From Planctomycetota bacterium (GTDB taxonomy: Bacteria > Planctomycetota > UBA1135 > GCA-002686595), in NCBI GenBank assembly GCA_023150475.1, contig JAKLKU010000029.1:1-49423 (forward strand): a stretch of 49,423 nt of DNA, given 5' to 3'. Under the pieces are notes generated by a model that had not been told where the DNA came from, did not search any database, and saw nothing but the letters and a program-made list of their open reading frames with translations. Numbering within the stretch: the stretch's first letter is position 1; every line of letters starts with the position of its first letter. A program made the position numbers and the translations under genes. Shown piece after piece: positions 1-7,550 of this stretch.

Positions 1-102
1 CCGGCGATGAAGCTCGGGCTCGAGACCGCGCCGTGGAGCGTCGAGAGGCTGCTGCGCTGGCGCGTTTTTCGGCCCGTCTCCAAGCCGGTTTTGGCGCAGT
101 GA
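1..102 (+). CDS. C-terminal end of an IS1-like DDE transposase (partial)
   Basis: The reading frame is open from base 1 and ends at TGA 100-102, giving 33 residues. The peptide contains TPAM-like wording (PAMKLGLETAPWSVERLL) resembling the tail of IS1-like and related DDE transposases, which often read VTPAM..GL..W(S/T)VEEL. A related but diverged tail lies at the other window end on the opposite strand (49289-49423): PAMKLGLE, APW and VERLL are shared. The family call is from memory of such tails; the catalytic DDE region is outside the window, so it could be another protein family. Confidence 0.55.
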   Translation, partial: PAMKLGLETAPWSVERLLRWRVFRPVSKPVLAQ

Positions 103-107
103 TGCGG

Positions 108-117
108 GGCAGTATCC
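108..117 (+). repeat. GGCAGTATCC element after the transposase-like stop
   Basis: This 10-mer begins five bases after the stop codon of the left partial gene. The same 10-mer begins two bases after the stop of the related gene at the right end (49277-49286, minus strand) and occurs once more at 19020-19029 (minus strand). It is AT-richer than the surroundings. Its fixed position after both related stops suggests the terminal inverted repeat of an insertion sequence, but the other end of the element is not visible. Confidence 0.45.
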
Positions 118-208
118 GATTGTGCGGGCCGTGCATGGACGGGCGAGGCACCGAATTCCGAGGATCCGGCGAAGTTTCCGCGGGCCGGCTGCCTCCAATG
201 CTCCCGCC

Positions 209-940
209 ATGACCGACTCCGCCCGCATCGAAGCTCTCGACGACGACCTGCGTTGGCTCGGAAGGCGCCTGTCGCGCGCCGGATTCGACCCGACGCGCAC
301 GCTCCGCCGGCGGCGGCTCGAGGAGTACAGGTACCTCGCCTGGGCCGTGTTCCTCCTGCTCGTGCTCGTCGGGGCGATCTACGCGGGGGCGTGGCGCGGC
401 ATCGCGCTCTTCGCGCTCGCCGTCGTGCCCAACGCTTTCGGGCGCTGGAGGGCCGCGCGGGCGGAGCGCTCCGCGCTGACGCACGCCGAGGGCTTCCTCG
501 AGCTGGAGCTCGAGCACGTCCAGAAACGGCTGTCGAGCGAGCGCGGTTCCGCGGTGTTCAACGTGCTGTTCGCCGTCGTGCTCGCGTTCGCGTCCACCAC
601 CGAGATGCGGGGAGCTCCGGTGTTCCCGTGGTTCGCCGCGTTCTCCGCGCTCCACGGCGCGTGGCGACTCGTGTGGCGCGTCCCGGCGCTGAAGCGCGAG
701 CTCGAAGAGCTCGGCGGCAAGGACGAACTCGGCTGGTTCGGACCGTTGTTCACCGTGGCGTTCCTCCTCATGCTGCCGCTGCTCGTACCGCTGCGGCTCG
801 CGTGGCGCGGGATCCAGAGACTGCGCGGAGTCGAGGGGCTCGACGACGAGGACGACGACGCTGACGCTGCCGACGCTGAGGAGCCTGAGACTTCGAGCGC
901 TCGCCGCTCGGTGCGCGGCAAGCGAGGCGACCGGAAGTGA
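209..940 (+). CDS. Predicted multi-pass membrane protein, overlaps the downstream sigma factor gene
   Basis: I do not recognise a named family. From ATG 209 the protein has 243 residues: an Arg-rich N-terminal segment, about five hydrophobic stretches (roughly residues 44-80, 113-150 and 175-200), a charged helical middle, and an acidic tail rich in Asp/Glu ending in basic residues. ATG 209 is preferred over an upstream ATG at 122 because the 29 extra residues are Arg-rich and look non-coding. The stop overlaps the GTG start of the ECF sigma gene (GTGA, 937-940), so the two are probably translationally coupled. A role in controlling that sigma factor is inference from position only; no zinc anti-sigma motif is visible. 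Confidence 0.7.
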   Translation: MTDSARIEALDDDLRWLGRRLSRAGFDPTRTLRRRRLEEYRYLAWAVFLLLVLVGAIYAGAWRGIALFALAVVPNAFGRWRAARAERSALTHAEGFLELELEHVQKRLSSERGSAVFNVLFAVVLAFASTTEMRGAPVFPWFAAFSALHGAWRLVWRVPALKRELEELGGKDELGWFGPLFTVAFLLMLPLLVPLRLAWRGIQRLRGVEGLDDEDDDADAADAEEPETSSARRSVRGKRGDRK

Positions 941-1533
941 TCGATCCGCAAGTCGAAGCTGCGCTCGTCGCGCGCCTCAAGTCCGACGACGGCCGCGTGC
1001 GCGCCGCCGCGAGGACCGAGGCATTCAGTCGGCTCGGCGAGCCGGTGTTCCAGCTCTGCCTGCGAGTGACGTGCGATCCCGCCGACGCCGAGGACGCTCG
1101 GCAAGAGGCGTTCGTCGACATCCTGCGTGCTCTGTCGAGCTTCCGCGGCGAAGCGCGCTTCTCGACGTGGGTCTTCCGTATCGCGCTCCGTTCCGCGACG
1201 CGCGTGCGCAGTCGCCGCCGGCGCCACGACGAGTCGCGCGTCGATTGGACCGAGCTTCCCGACGAGCCGAGCAGCGGCGTCGCGGGTCACGAGAGCCGCG
1301 GACCGGAGGATCCGAGTCGGGAGCTCGAGCGTCGCGAGGGCGCGCTGCGGTTGCTCGCCGCGATCTCGCGCCTGCCGTTCGCGCAGAGAGCGGTCCTCGC
1401 GCTCGCCGCGCTCGAGGACGTGCCGCGCGCGGAGATCGCCGAGATCCTCGGGATCCCGCTCGGCACCGTCGATTCGCGCCTCGATGCCGCACGCGGGAGC
1501 TTGCGCCGCCAACTCGATTCCGCGCGCTCGTGA
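937..1533 (+). CDS. RNA polymerase sigma factor, ECF (sigma-70) family
   Basis: This protein would direct RNA polymerase to a small regulon. The 198 residues show a region 2 (DPADAEDARQEAFVDILRAL, then FRGEARFSTWVFRIA) with the typical DA.D..Q..F and F...W...IA pattern, a polar linker, and a region 4 (LPFAQRAVLALAALEDVPRA followed by EIAEILGIPLGTVDSRL) with a helix-turn-helix. Length fits the family. The start is GTG, overlapping the stop of the upstream membrane-protein gene by four bases. No classical zinc-binding anti-sigma gene follows; the next gene is convergent. Sigma class is confident; its signal and targets are unknown. Confidence 0.9.
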   Translation: MIDPQVEAALVARLKSDDGRVRAAARTEAFSRLGEPVFQLCLRVTCDPADAEDARQEAFVDILRALSSFRGEARFSTWVFRIALRSATRVRSRRRRHDESRVDWTELPDEPSSGVAGHESRGPEDPSRELERREGALRLLAAISRLPFAQRAVLALAALEDVPRAEIAEILGIPLGTVDSRLDAARGSLRRQLDSARS

Positions 1534-1642
1534 GCGCCGGCGCCCGCCCGAGTCGTGAGGTCGCCCAAGCCGTGCGGTCGCCAGGCGCGAGCTTCGCGCG
1601 CGCAAGTCCGTGCGAGCGCCCGTGCGCGGCCGCGACGCGCCG

Positions 1643-2503
1643 CTACCGCTCGCCGCCGACGAATTCGCGCGCGACGACGGTCCAGTCGGAATGCGCGTGG
1701 CCGTCGGCGAGCGCGCGCTCCATGCGAGTCACGAAGGCCGGCAGCAGCGAGAGCGCGACGTGCGCTGCGTCCGCCTCCGCCTGCATCAGCCGCGCGTCCT
1801 TGCGCGCCATCGCGAGCTCCCACGACGGATGCGCGAAGTCCGCGTCGAGGATGCGCTTGAAACGTGCGGGCACGGCTGCGCCTGGATTGAAGTGATCGAA
1901 CAGCGTCGCGACGTCCGCGTTCGAGACGCCCATCGCCTTCGCCAGCGCGAGCACGTCGGTGAAGCCCGCCGTCAACGCCATGAGGAACAGGTTGCCGAGC
2001 AACTTGTGCGCGGCGGCGGCGTCGACGCGCGGCCCGAGGTCGACGAGCTTGCCGGTCAGCGGCGCGAGCAGCGGCGACACGCGCGCGACGATCTCGCGTT
2101 CGCCCGAGATCAACATCACGCCCGTCGATTCCGCGGCGTTCTGCGGTCCCATGAACACCGGCGCATGCTGGTAGACCACGCGTCGTGCGCGCCAACGCGC
2201 CGTGCGCTCGCGCGCGCCGGCGGTCGACGTCGTCGAGTGGTCGATCACGAGCGCTCCGGGGGCGAGACCCGGTGACGCCGCGTCGAGAACGGCGTCGACG
2301 GCCGCATCGTCGGAGACCACGACGTGCGTGCGTTCGGCGCCGCGCACCGCGTCGGCGGGGCTGGCGAACGGCGTCGCGCCGATCGCGGCGAGCGCACGCG
2401 CCTTTTCCGGTGAGCGATTCCAGACGTGGACGGCCGCGCCTTGCTTGCGCAGCGCTCGCGCGAAGCCGGCGCCCAAGAGGCCCGTGCCGAGGATCGTGAT
2501 CAT
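1643..2503 (-). CDS. NAD(P)-dependent 3-hydroxyisobutyrate dehydrogenase-type oxidoreductase
   Basis: This is a cytosolic beta-hydroxyacid dehydrogenase of the 3-hydroxyisobutyrate/6-phosphogluconate superfamily; the exact substrate is unknown. The 286-residue protein starts MITILGTGLLGAGFARAL with the GxGxxG nucleotide-binding loop at residues 6-11, has the NRSPEKA segment after the second strand, and carries AAAHKLLGN with the Lys expected to be catalytic. Length is normal. ATG 2503 is chosen because the Rossmann strand begins at once; the open frame further upstream is Arg/Ala noise. It is divergent from the exported-protein gene at 2655. Confidence 0.88.
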   Translation of the reverse strand: MITILGTGLLGAGFARALRKQGAAVHVWNRSPEKARALAAIGATPFASPADAVRGAERTHVVVSDDAAVDAVLDAASPGLAPGALVIDHSTTSTAGARERTARWRARRVVYQHAPVFMGPQNAAESTGVMLISGEREIVARVSPLLAPLTGKLVDLGPRVDAAAAHKLLGNLFLMALTAGFTDVLALAKAMGVSNADVATLFDHFNPGAAVPARFKRILDADFAHPSWELAMARKDARLMQAEADAAHVALSLLPAFVTRMERALADGHAHSDWTVVAREFVGGER

Positions 2504-2608
2504 GCGGCCCAGCGTAGCGTCGTGCGTCGTCGATCGACGCCGCGCCGCGCCGGCGGACGCCTCGGTCGCTCCGGGAGCCGATTCGCGAGATTCGTGATCG
2601 ACGGCGAG

Positions 2609-2645
2609 CCGGGTTTGCGTGGGTGGGGCGACACCCACAACCCGG
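2609..2645 (+). promoter_or_regulatory. Strong hairpin ending 9 nt before the start codon of the 2655 gene
   Basis: Outer arms CCGGGTT (2609-2615) and AACCCGG (2639-2645) pair perfectly; inner arms GTGGGTG (2619-2625) and CACCCAC (2632-2638) pair perfectly. There is a three-base bulge (TGC) on the 5' side and a six-base loop GGGCGA. This makes 14 GC-rich pairs directly in front of ATG 2655. No T-tract follows, and the upstream gene is divergent, so a terminator is unlikely. It could limit ribosome access or stabilise the mRNA 5' end; function is inferred. Confidence 0.6.
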
Positions 2646-2654
2646 AGCACCAAC

Positions 2655-4130
2655 ATGCCGACCGTTCGTCGACTCGTGATCGTCCAGTTCCTCGCCGCGT
2701 GCGCGATCGCCGCGGCGCCGGCCACCGCGGCCGCTCAGTGGACCGCGGTGAGCCTGCATCCCGCCGGATACTCGAACTCGCTCGGCGCAGGCGGGACCGC
2801 GACGCAACAAGCCGGCTCGGTCGACGTCGGCGGAGGGACGCTGCACGCGGCGCTGTGGAACGGCACGTCGAGTTGGACGGACCTCCATCCGGCGGGCGCG
2901 ACGTTTTCGCAGTGCTTCGCCGCGGCGGGCTCGATGCAAGCCGGCAGCATCGGCGTCGCGGGAGCCGAGCACGCCGCCGTGTGGTCCGGCACGGCGGCGT
3001 CCTGCGTCGACTTGAATCCGACCGGAGCTTCGTTCTCCCGCGTGTGGGGGATGTCGAGCGACACGCAGGTCGGCTTCGTCGCCAACTCGACTGGTTTGGC
3101 GAAGGCGTGCATGTGGCAAGGCAGCGCCAGTTCGTTCGTGGACCTCCATCCCGCCGGCGGCACGTCGTTCTCGATCGCACTCGGCGCGGGTGGCGGCCAA
3201 CAGTGCGGTGCCGTGGACTTCGCCGGCAACCTCACCATGGCGAGTGTCTGGACGGGCACGGCGAGCTCCTGGGTGCCGCTCAATCCGCCCGGGATTCCGC
3301 GTGCTCAAGCGTGGGCGACCGACGGATCGACGCAGGTCGGTCGCATCTGGACCACCGGACTCAAGGAGCAGGCGGCGCTTTGGAAAGGGACGGCTGCGTC
3401 GTACGTCGACCTCGATCCGCCGAACACCTCGAGTTCGGCCGCGTTCGCGGTCGACGGCGGCGAGCAAGTCGGGCGCGTGAACTTCCCGTTCCAGTTGTAC
3501 CGCGCGTCCCACTGGAGCGGCACGGCGTCGTCGTGGACCGATCTTCACCTTGCGTTGTCGAACGACTACTCGTCGTCGGAAGCGTTCTCGATCTGGCACG
3601 CCGGCGGACGGACGTACGTGTTCGGCACGGCGACGAACGCCACGCTCGGGCGCACGGAACCGATCCTGTGGTGGAAGCTCGCGTCGACGACGTACTGCAC
3701 CGCGAAGGTCAACTCGCTCGGGTGCACTCCGACGTTCACGATGCTCGGCACTCCGACCGCCACGCAGTCGATTCCGTGCTTCCTGTACGCGACGAATCTC
3801 TACAACCTCAAGAACGGCACGTGGATCTACGGCGCGGGCGGTCGCGCGAACTTGCCGTTCTTCGGCGGGACGTTGTGCGTCGCGAGCCCGCTCCACTACG
3901 CGACCGTCCAAAGCACCAACGGCTCGAATCCGCCGAAGAAGGACTGCACCGGCTCGCTCGGGCTCGACTTCCCGCAGTTCCGCGACGGATTGCTCGGCGG
4001 GCATCCGGCGGCGTTCCTGAAGGTGCCGGGAACGATCGTCAACTGTCAGTTCTGGGCGCGTGATCCGGGCTTCGCGCCGGGCACGAACGCACAGCTCACC
4101 ACCGGACTCGAGTTCGAGCTCGGACCGTGA
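2655..4130 (+). CDS. Exported repeat protein (propeller-like) with YCTAKVNSLGCTP C-terminal domain
   Basis: From ATG 2655 the protein has 491 residues. A signal peptide ends near ATAAAQ (about residue 28). Residues about 30-320 hold some six repeats of roughly 45-50 residues, each with a W.GTA.S(W/Y)VDL.P core followed by an A...G..Q.G.V turn, suggesting a beta-propeller or HAF-like repeat fold. The last 145 residues start at YCTAKVNSLGCTP (residue 347) and keep the features of that tail: F.GG.LCV, a Cys-Gly pair, and CQFWARDPG. The start is set by the signal peptide. The metzincin gene follows 59 bases later and shares the tail domain, so the two may act together outside the cytoplasm. Ligand unknown. 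Confidence 0.82.
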   Translation: MPTVRRLVIVQFLAACAIAAAPATAAAQWTAVSLHPAGYSNSLGAGGTATQQAGSVDVGGGTLHAALWNGTSSWTDLHPAGATFSQCFAAAGSMQAGSIGVAGAEHAAVWSGTAASCVDLNPTGASFSRVWGMSSDTQVGFVANSTGLAKACMWQGSASSFVDLHPAGGTSFSIALGAGGGQQCGAVDFAGNLTMASVWTGTASSWVPLNPPGIPRAQAWATDGSTQVGRIWTTGLKEQAALWKGTAASYVDLDPPNTSSSAAFAVDGGEQVGRVNFPFQLYRASHWSGTASSWTDLHLALSNDYSSSEAFSIWHAGGRTYVFGTATNATLGRTEPILWWKLASTTYCTAKVNSLGCTPTFTMLGTPTATQSIPCFLYATNLYNLKNGTWIYGAGGRANLPFFGGTLCVASPLHYATVQSTNGSNPPKKDCTGSLGLDFPQFRDGLLGGHPAAFLKVPGTIVNCQFWARDPGFAPGTNAQLTTGLEFELGP

Positions 4131-4189
4131 GCCGTCGCTCGGCACGAACCCATCCAGCGTCCTCGACTGAACCTCCACGAGATCGAGCC

Positions 4190-6844
4190 ATGTCCAAGTT
4201 TGCTCACGCGTTCACGCATCTCTGTTCGGCGAGCGTCCTTGCGTCCGCCGCGTCCGCCCAAGTCACGCCGGGCACCTACGACGTGCGCTTGCTCGCCAAG
4301 ACCGGCGACGCGACGACGTCCGGCGTGCTCACCAGCATCGACCCCTACGTGTCGATCAACGACGCCGGTTGGCTCGCGTTCTCCGGGAGCGATTCGGCGA
4401 GCTCCCGGTGTTTCGTCTGGAAGTCCGGCGCCGTGCAAGGCGTGACGTTCGCGAACCCGAATCGACTCTTCGAAGGTGCCGCGATCAACAACCAGGTGCC
4501 GCCGCAGGTGGCGAGTCGGGATCGGATCACCAGCGGCTCCACGCTGTACTTCGAGCGCACGTGGCCGAGCGACGGCTCTCAGGCCTACACGTTGGTCGGC
4601 GCCTCGCCGACGGATTTCGATTCGGGGCAACTCAACGTCGATCTCAACGACTCCGGTGTCATGTGCTTCGTCGCCAACGTCAACGGTGGCACGTCGACCG
4701 CGCTCTTCGCGGGCGCCGCACAGCCGCCGAAGCAGTTGCGCGTCTATGCCGGCTTTCCGCCGCTGCGACCCGCGATCTCGAACACCAACGTGATCGTGAT
4801 CCGCGACGGGAACGGCGACATCTCGGGCGTGCAGTACCCGTCGGGCGCGGCGCTCGCGTACTCGGCGGGCGGCGGTTTCATCGTGACCGGCCGCAAGCCA
4901 GGCATCTCGTCCGACGGTCGCGCGGTCGCGTTCGTCGGAGCCCAGGGCGGCCCGGAAGGCATCTTCGTCAGTCTGCAGGCGAGCGCCGGTCAGTCGTTGC
5001 ACCGGATCGCCGGCGGGGGCGCGGACACTTTCACCGACTTCCTCGATCTCGAGCGTGTCGGCGTCGTGTCGACCGGCGACACGCTGTCCGGCCAGATCTT
5101 CACCGTCGCCTTCCTCGGCACTCAAGCGGGCGAAACGGGGCTCTACACGGTCGAGTCGACGGCGCTCGAGATCGCGGGCGTGGTGACGGTGACGTCGAAG
5201 GTGCCGCGGCGGGTCGTGAAGCTCGGCTCGAGCGTCGGCGGCAAGACGATCGCTTCGCTCGGCCTCCACGATTCGCCCAATGCGGGCGGCGTGATCGGGT
5301 TCTTCGCGAGCTTCAGCGACGGTTCACAAGGCGTGTTGCGCGCGAGCCCCGAGGTCGACACCGACGGGGACGGCCTCTTCGACTCGTGGGAACTCCAAGG
5401 CATCGACTTCGACGACAACGGCGTCGTCGACCTCGATCTGCCCGCGCTCAAGGCGAAGAAGGACCACAAGGACCTCTTCGTCGAGATCGACGCGATGCTC
5501 GGCAGGCAGCCGACCGCGGCGACGCTCGACCAAGTCGTCGCCGCGTTCGCCACCGCACCCAACGCGGCGGTGAAGAACCCCGACGGCGTCGACGGCGTCT
5601 CCCTGCACTACCAGAACGACGAAGGCGACATCGCGCTCGCGCCGTTCCAGAACTCGTTCCAGGAGTTCGATGCGCTCAAGGCAGTGAAGTTCGGCACGCC
5701 CGCGGAGCGCGCGAGCCCGAACTGGAGCGCGATCCGCGAAGCGAAGCGCATGGCGTTCCGCTACTGCATCTTCGCCGACCAGCACAGCGGCGGCAGCTCC
5801 TCCGGAAGAGGAGAGCTCCCGGGCAACGATTTCATGGTCACTCTCGGGCACCCGAGTTGGGGCGCGAACGGCGGAACGATCGGCGGCACACCCGATCAGC
5901 AGGCCGGCACGTTCATGCACGAGCTCGGGCACACGCTCGGTCTCCTCCACGGCGGCTCGGACTCGATCCACCGCAAGCCCAACTTCCGGAGCGTGATGAA
6001 CTACACGTGGCAGAACCCGTGGCCGTACAACCAGGCGTTCTGGCAACTCGACTACTCGCGTGCTGCGTTCCAGACGCTCGGCGAGTCCGCGCTCAACGAG
6101 CTCACGGGCATCGGAGGCGATCCGGCGGTCGTCGTGCTCGCCGGTCCGAAGCCCGAGCGACTCGTGCCCGAAGCGGGGCCTGTCGACTGGGATGCGGACG
6201 GCACGGCGAACGGCGCCGCCGTCGCGGCCGACGTCAACTTCGTGCTCGACAATCCGGCGCAGCCCGCCGAGCAGCTCGTGTCGCGCGAGGAGTGGTCGAC
6301 GCTCGTCTACGACTTCCGCGAGGGCAGTGACTTCGCCGATGGTGTTCACCTGACCGACACGGGGCTGATCGAGCTCACGGCGGCGGACAGTCTTGCCGCC
6401 TTCGCGGTGTGCCTCACACCGACGGTCTACTGCTCGGCCAAGGTCAATTCGCTGGGATGCACGCCGCGAGTCACGATCACGGGGTCGACGTCGCTCTCCG
6501 GTCCCGACGACCTCGTGATCACCGTCGACCAAGTGTTGAATCGCCGCCGCGGCGTCATCCTGTGGAGCCGCAAGAGCGGATTGCAGCCTTTCGGCGGCGG
6601 CACGCTGTGCATCGTCGGAGCGCAGCTACGGGCGCTGCCGATCGGCAGCTCGGGCGGTTCGGCGTTGCCCACGGTCGATTGCTCCGGCGTCTACTCGGCG
6701 GCGTTCACTCACGCTTACTTGGCCGCGCAAGGAGTCGTCGCGGGCGACATGCTCTTCGCGCAATGCTGGAGCCGCGATCCCGGTTTCGCCGAGCCCGACA
6801 ACATCGGGTTGAGCGCGGCGGCTGCGTTCCTGGTCTGCCCGTGA
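4190..6844 (+). CDS. Exported metzincin-type zinc metalloprotease with YCSAKVNSLGCTP C-terminal domain
   Basis: The 884-residue protein has a signal peptide ending at ASAASAQ. The middle contains a calcium-site-like stretch (DTDGDGLFDSWE and DFDDNGVVDLD, near residues 385-420) and the zinc motif HELGHTLGLLHGG, with H577, E578, H581 and H587 fitting HExxHxxGxxH, followed by SVMNYTWQ as a likely Met-turn. This marks a metzincin endopeptidase acting in the periplasm or outside. The N-terminal third is repeat-like and unassigned. The tail from residue 747 (YCSAKVNSLGCTP) is the same domain as in the preceding gene and in the genes at 42-45.5 kb, and includes CWSRDPGF. ATG 4190 is chosen for the signal peptide. 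The catalytic residues appear intact; the substrate is unknown. Confidence 0.86.
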   Translation: MSKFAHAFTHLCSASVLASAASAQVTPGTYDVRLLAKTGDATTSGVLTSIDPYVSINDAGWLAFSGSDSASSRCFVWKSGAVQGVTFANPNRLFEGAAINNQVPPQVASRDRITSGSTLYFERTWPSDGSQAYTLVGASPTDFDSGQLNVDLNDSGVMCFVANVNGGTSTALFAGAAQPPKQLRVYAGFPPLRPAISNTNVIVIRDGNGDISGVQYPSGAALAYSAGGGFIVTGRKPGISSDGRAVAFVGAQGGPEGIFVSLQASAGQSLHRIAGGGADTFTDFLDLERVGVVSTGDTLSGQIFTVAFLGTQAGETGLYTVESTALEIAGVVTVTSKVPRRVVKLGSSVGGKTIASLGLHDSPNAGGVIGFFASFSDGSQGVLRASPEVDTDGDGLFDSWELQGIDFDDNGVVDLDLPALKAKKDHKDLFVEIDAMLGRQPTAATLDQVVAAFATAPNAAVKNPDGVDGVSLHYQNDEGDIALAPFQNSFQEFDALKAVKFGTPAERASPNWSAIREAKRMAFRYCIFADQHSGGSSSGRGELPGNDFMVTLGHPSWGANGGTIGGTPDQQAGTFMHELGHTLGLLHGGSDSIHRKPNFRSVMNYTWQNPWPYNQAFWQLDYSRAAFQTLGESALNELTGIGGDPAVVVLAGPKPERLVPEAGPVDWDADGTANGAAVAADVNFVLDNPAQPAEQLVSREEWSTLVYDFREGSDFADGVHLTDTGLIELTAADSLAAFAVCLTPTVYCSAKVNSLGCTPRVTITGSTSLSGPDDLVITVDQVLNRRRGVILWSRKSGLQPFGGGTLCIVGAQLRALPIGSSGGSALPTVDCSGVYSAAFTHAYLAAQGVVAGDMLFAQCWSRDPGFAEPDNIGLSAAAAFLVCP

Positions 6845-6900
6845 CCACGTTCGAGCGACTCGTGCGCGCGCTGCGGAGTCCGCCACCGAGCGGAAAGCTC

Positions 6901-7473
6901 TCAGCGCGCGCCGTCGTTCGCCGCGAGCTCGCGCACGAGCCACATGCGAGCGACGCGCCAGCCGCGGGTGACCGTCGCCGTCGAGCAGCGCAACGTCGTC
7001 GCCGTTTCCTCGACCGAGAGCCCCGCGAAGAACCGGAGCTCGACGATGCGCGCGAGCTCGGGATCGACCTGCGCCAGACGTTCGAGCGCCGCGTCGAGCG
7101 CGAGCATGTCCGGCGCGCTGGTCGCGAAGACGTCGGCGACCGCGTCGAGCGGCACGCGCTCGAGCGCGCCGCCGCGCTTCTCGGATTGCTTGCGCCGCGC
7201 GTGGTCGACGAGCACGCTGCGCATCGCTTTCGCGGCGACGGCCGCGAAGTGCTCTCGATTCTCGAACGTCCCGCCGGAGAAGCGCAGCCACGCTTCGTGG
7301 ATCAGCGCGGTCGGCTGCAGCGTGTGTTGGGCTCCGCGGTTGCGCATCAAGCCGGATGCGAGGTCGTGCAGCTCCGTGTAGACGACCGGCAACAGCTCGT
7401 CCGCCGCCGCCGAATCGCCGGAAGCCATGCGCTGCAGGAGCACCGTGACGGTTCGCGCGTCGCTGGGAGGCAT
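6901..7473 (-). CDS. RNA polymerase sigma factor, ECF family (TIGR02999-like)
   Basis: The 190-residue protein has the signature of the planctomycete-rich ECF group: TVTVLLQRMASGDSAAADEL, LLPVVYTELHDLA, then LQPTALIHEAWLRF and FAAVAAKAMRSVLVDHARRK (region 2), and LAQVDPELARIVELRFFAGL with SVEETATTL (region 4). It is divergent from the Ser/Thr kinase gene at 7551 with 77 bases between them. In this phylum such sigma genes commonly sit beside kinase genes, and the kinase is thought to replace the usual anti-sigma control; that link here is inferred from position. Confidence 0.92.
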   Translation of the reverse strand: MPPSDARTVTVLLQRMASGDSAAADELLPVVYTELHDLASGLMRNRGAQHTLQPTALIHEAWLRFSGGTFENREHFAAVAAKAMRSVLVDHARRKQSEKRGGALERVPLDAVADVFATSAPDMLALDAALERLAQVDPELARIVELRFFAGLSVEETATTLRCSTATVTRGWRVARMWLVRELAANDGAR

Positions 7474-7550
7474 GGGGCGGCGTTGGGGCGGCGTGGTGCC
7501 GGCGTGATGCCGGCGAAGCGGTCAACGTCCGCTCCGACTAGCATACTCCG

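Noticed and set aside
1287..4178. A 963-codon minus-strand open frame overlapping several genes
   Set aside because: It is antisense to better supported genes, is extremely Arg-rich, has no domain sense, and is expected in DNA of this GC content. The same reasoning removes other long shadow frames.
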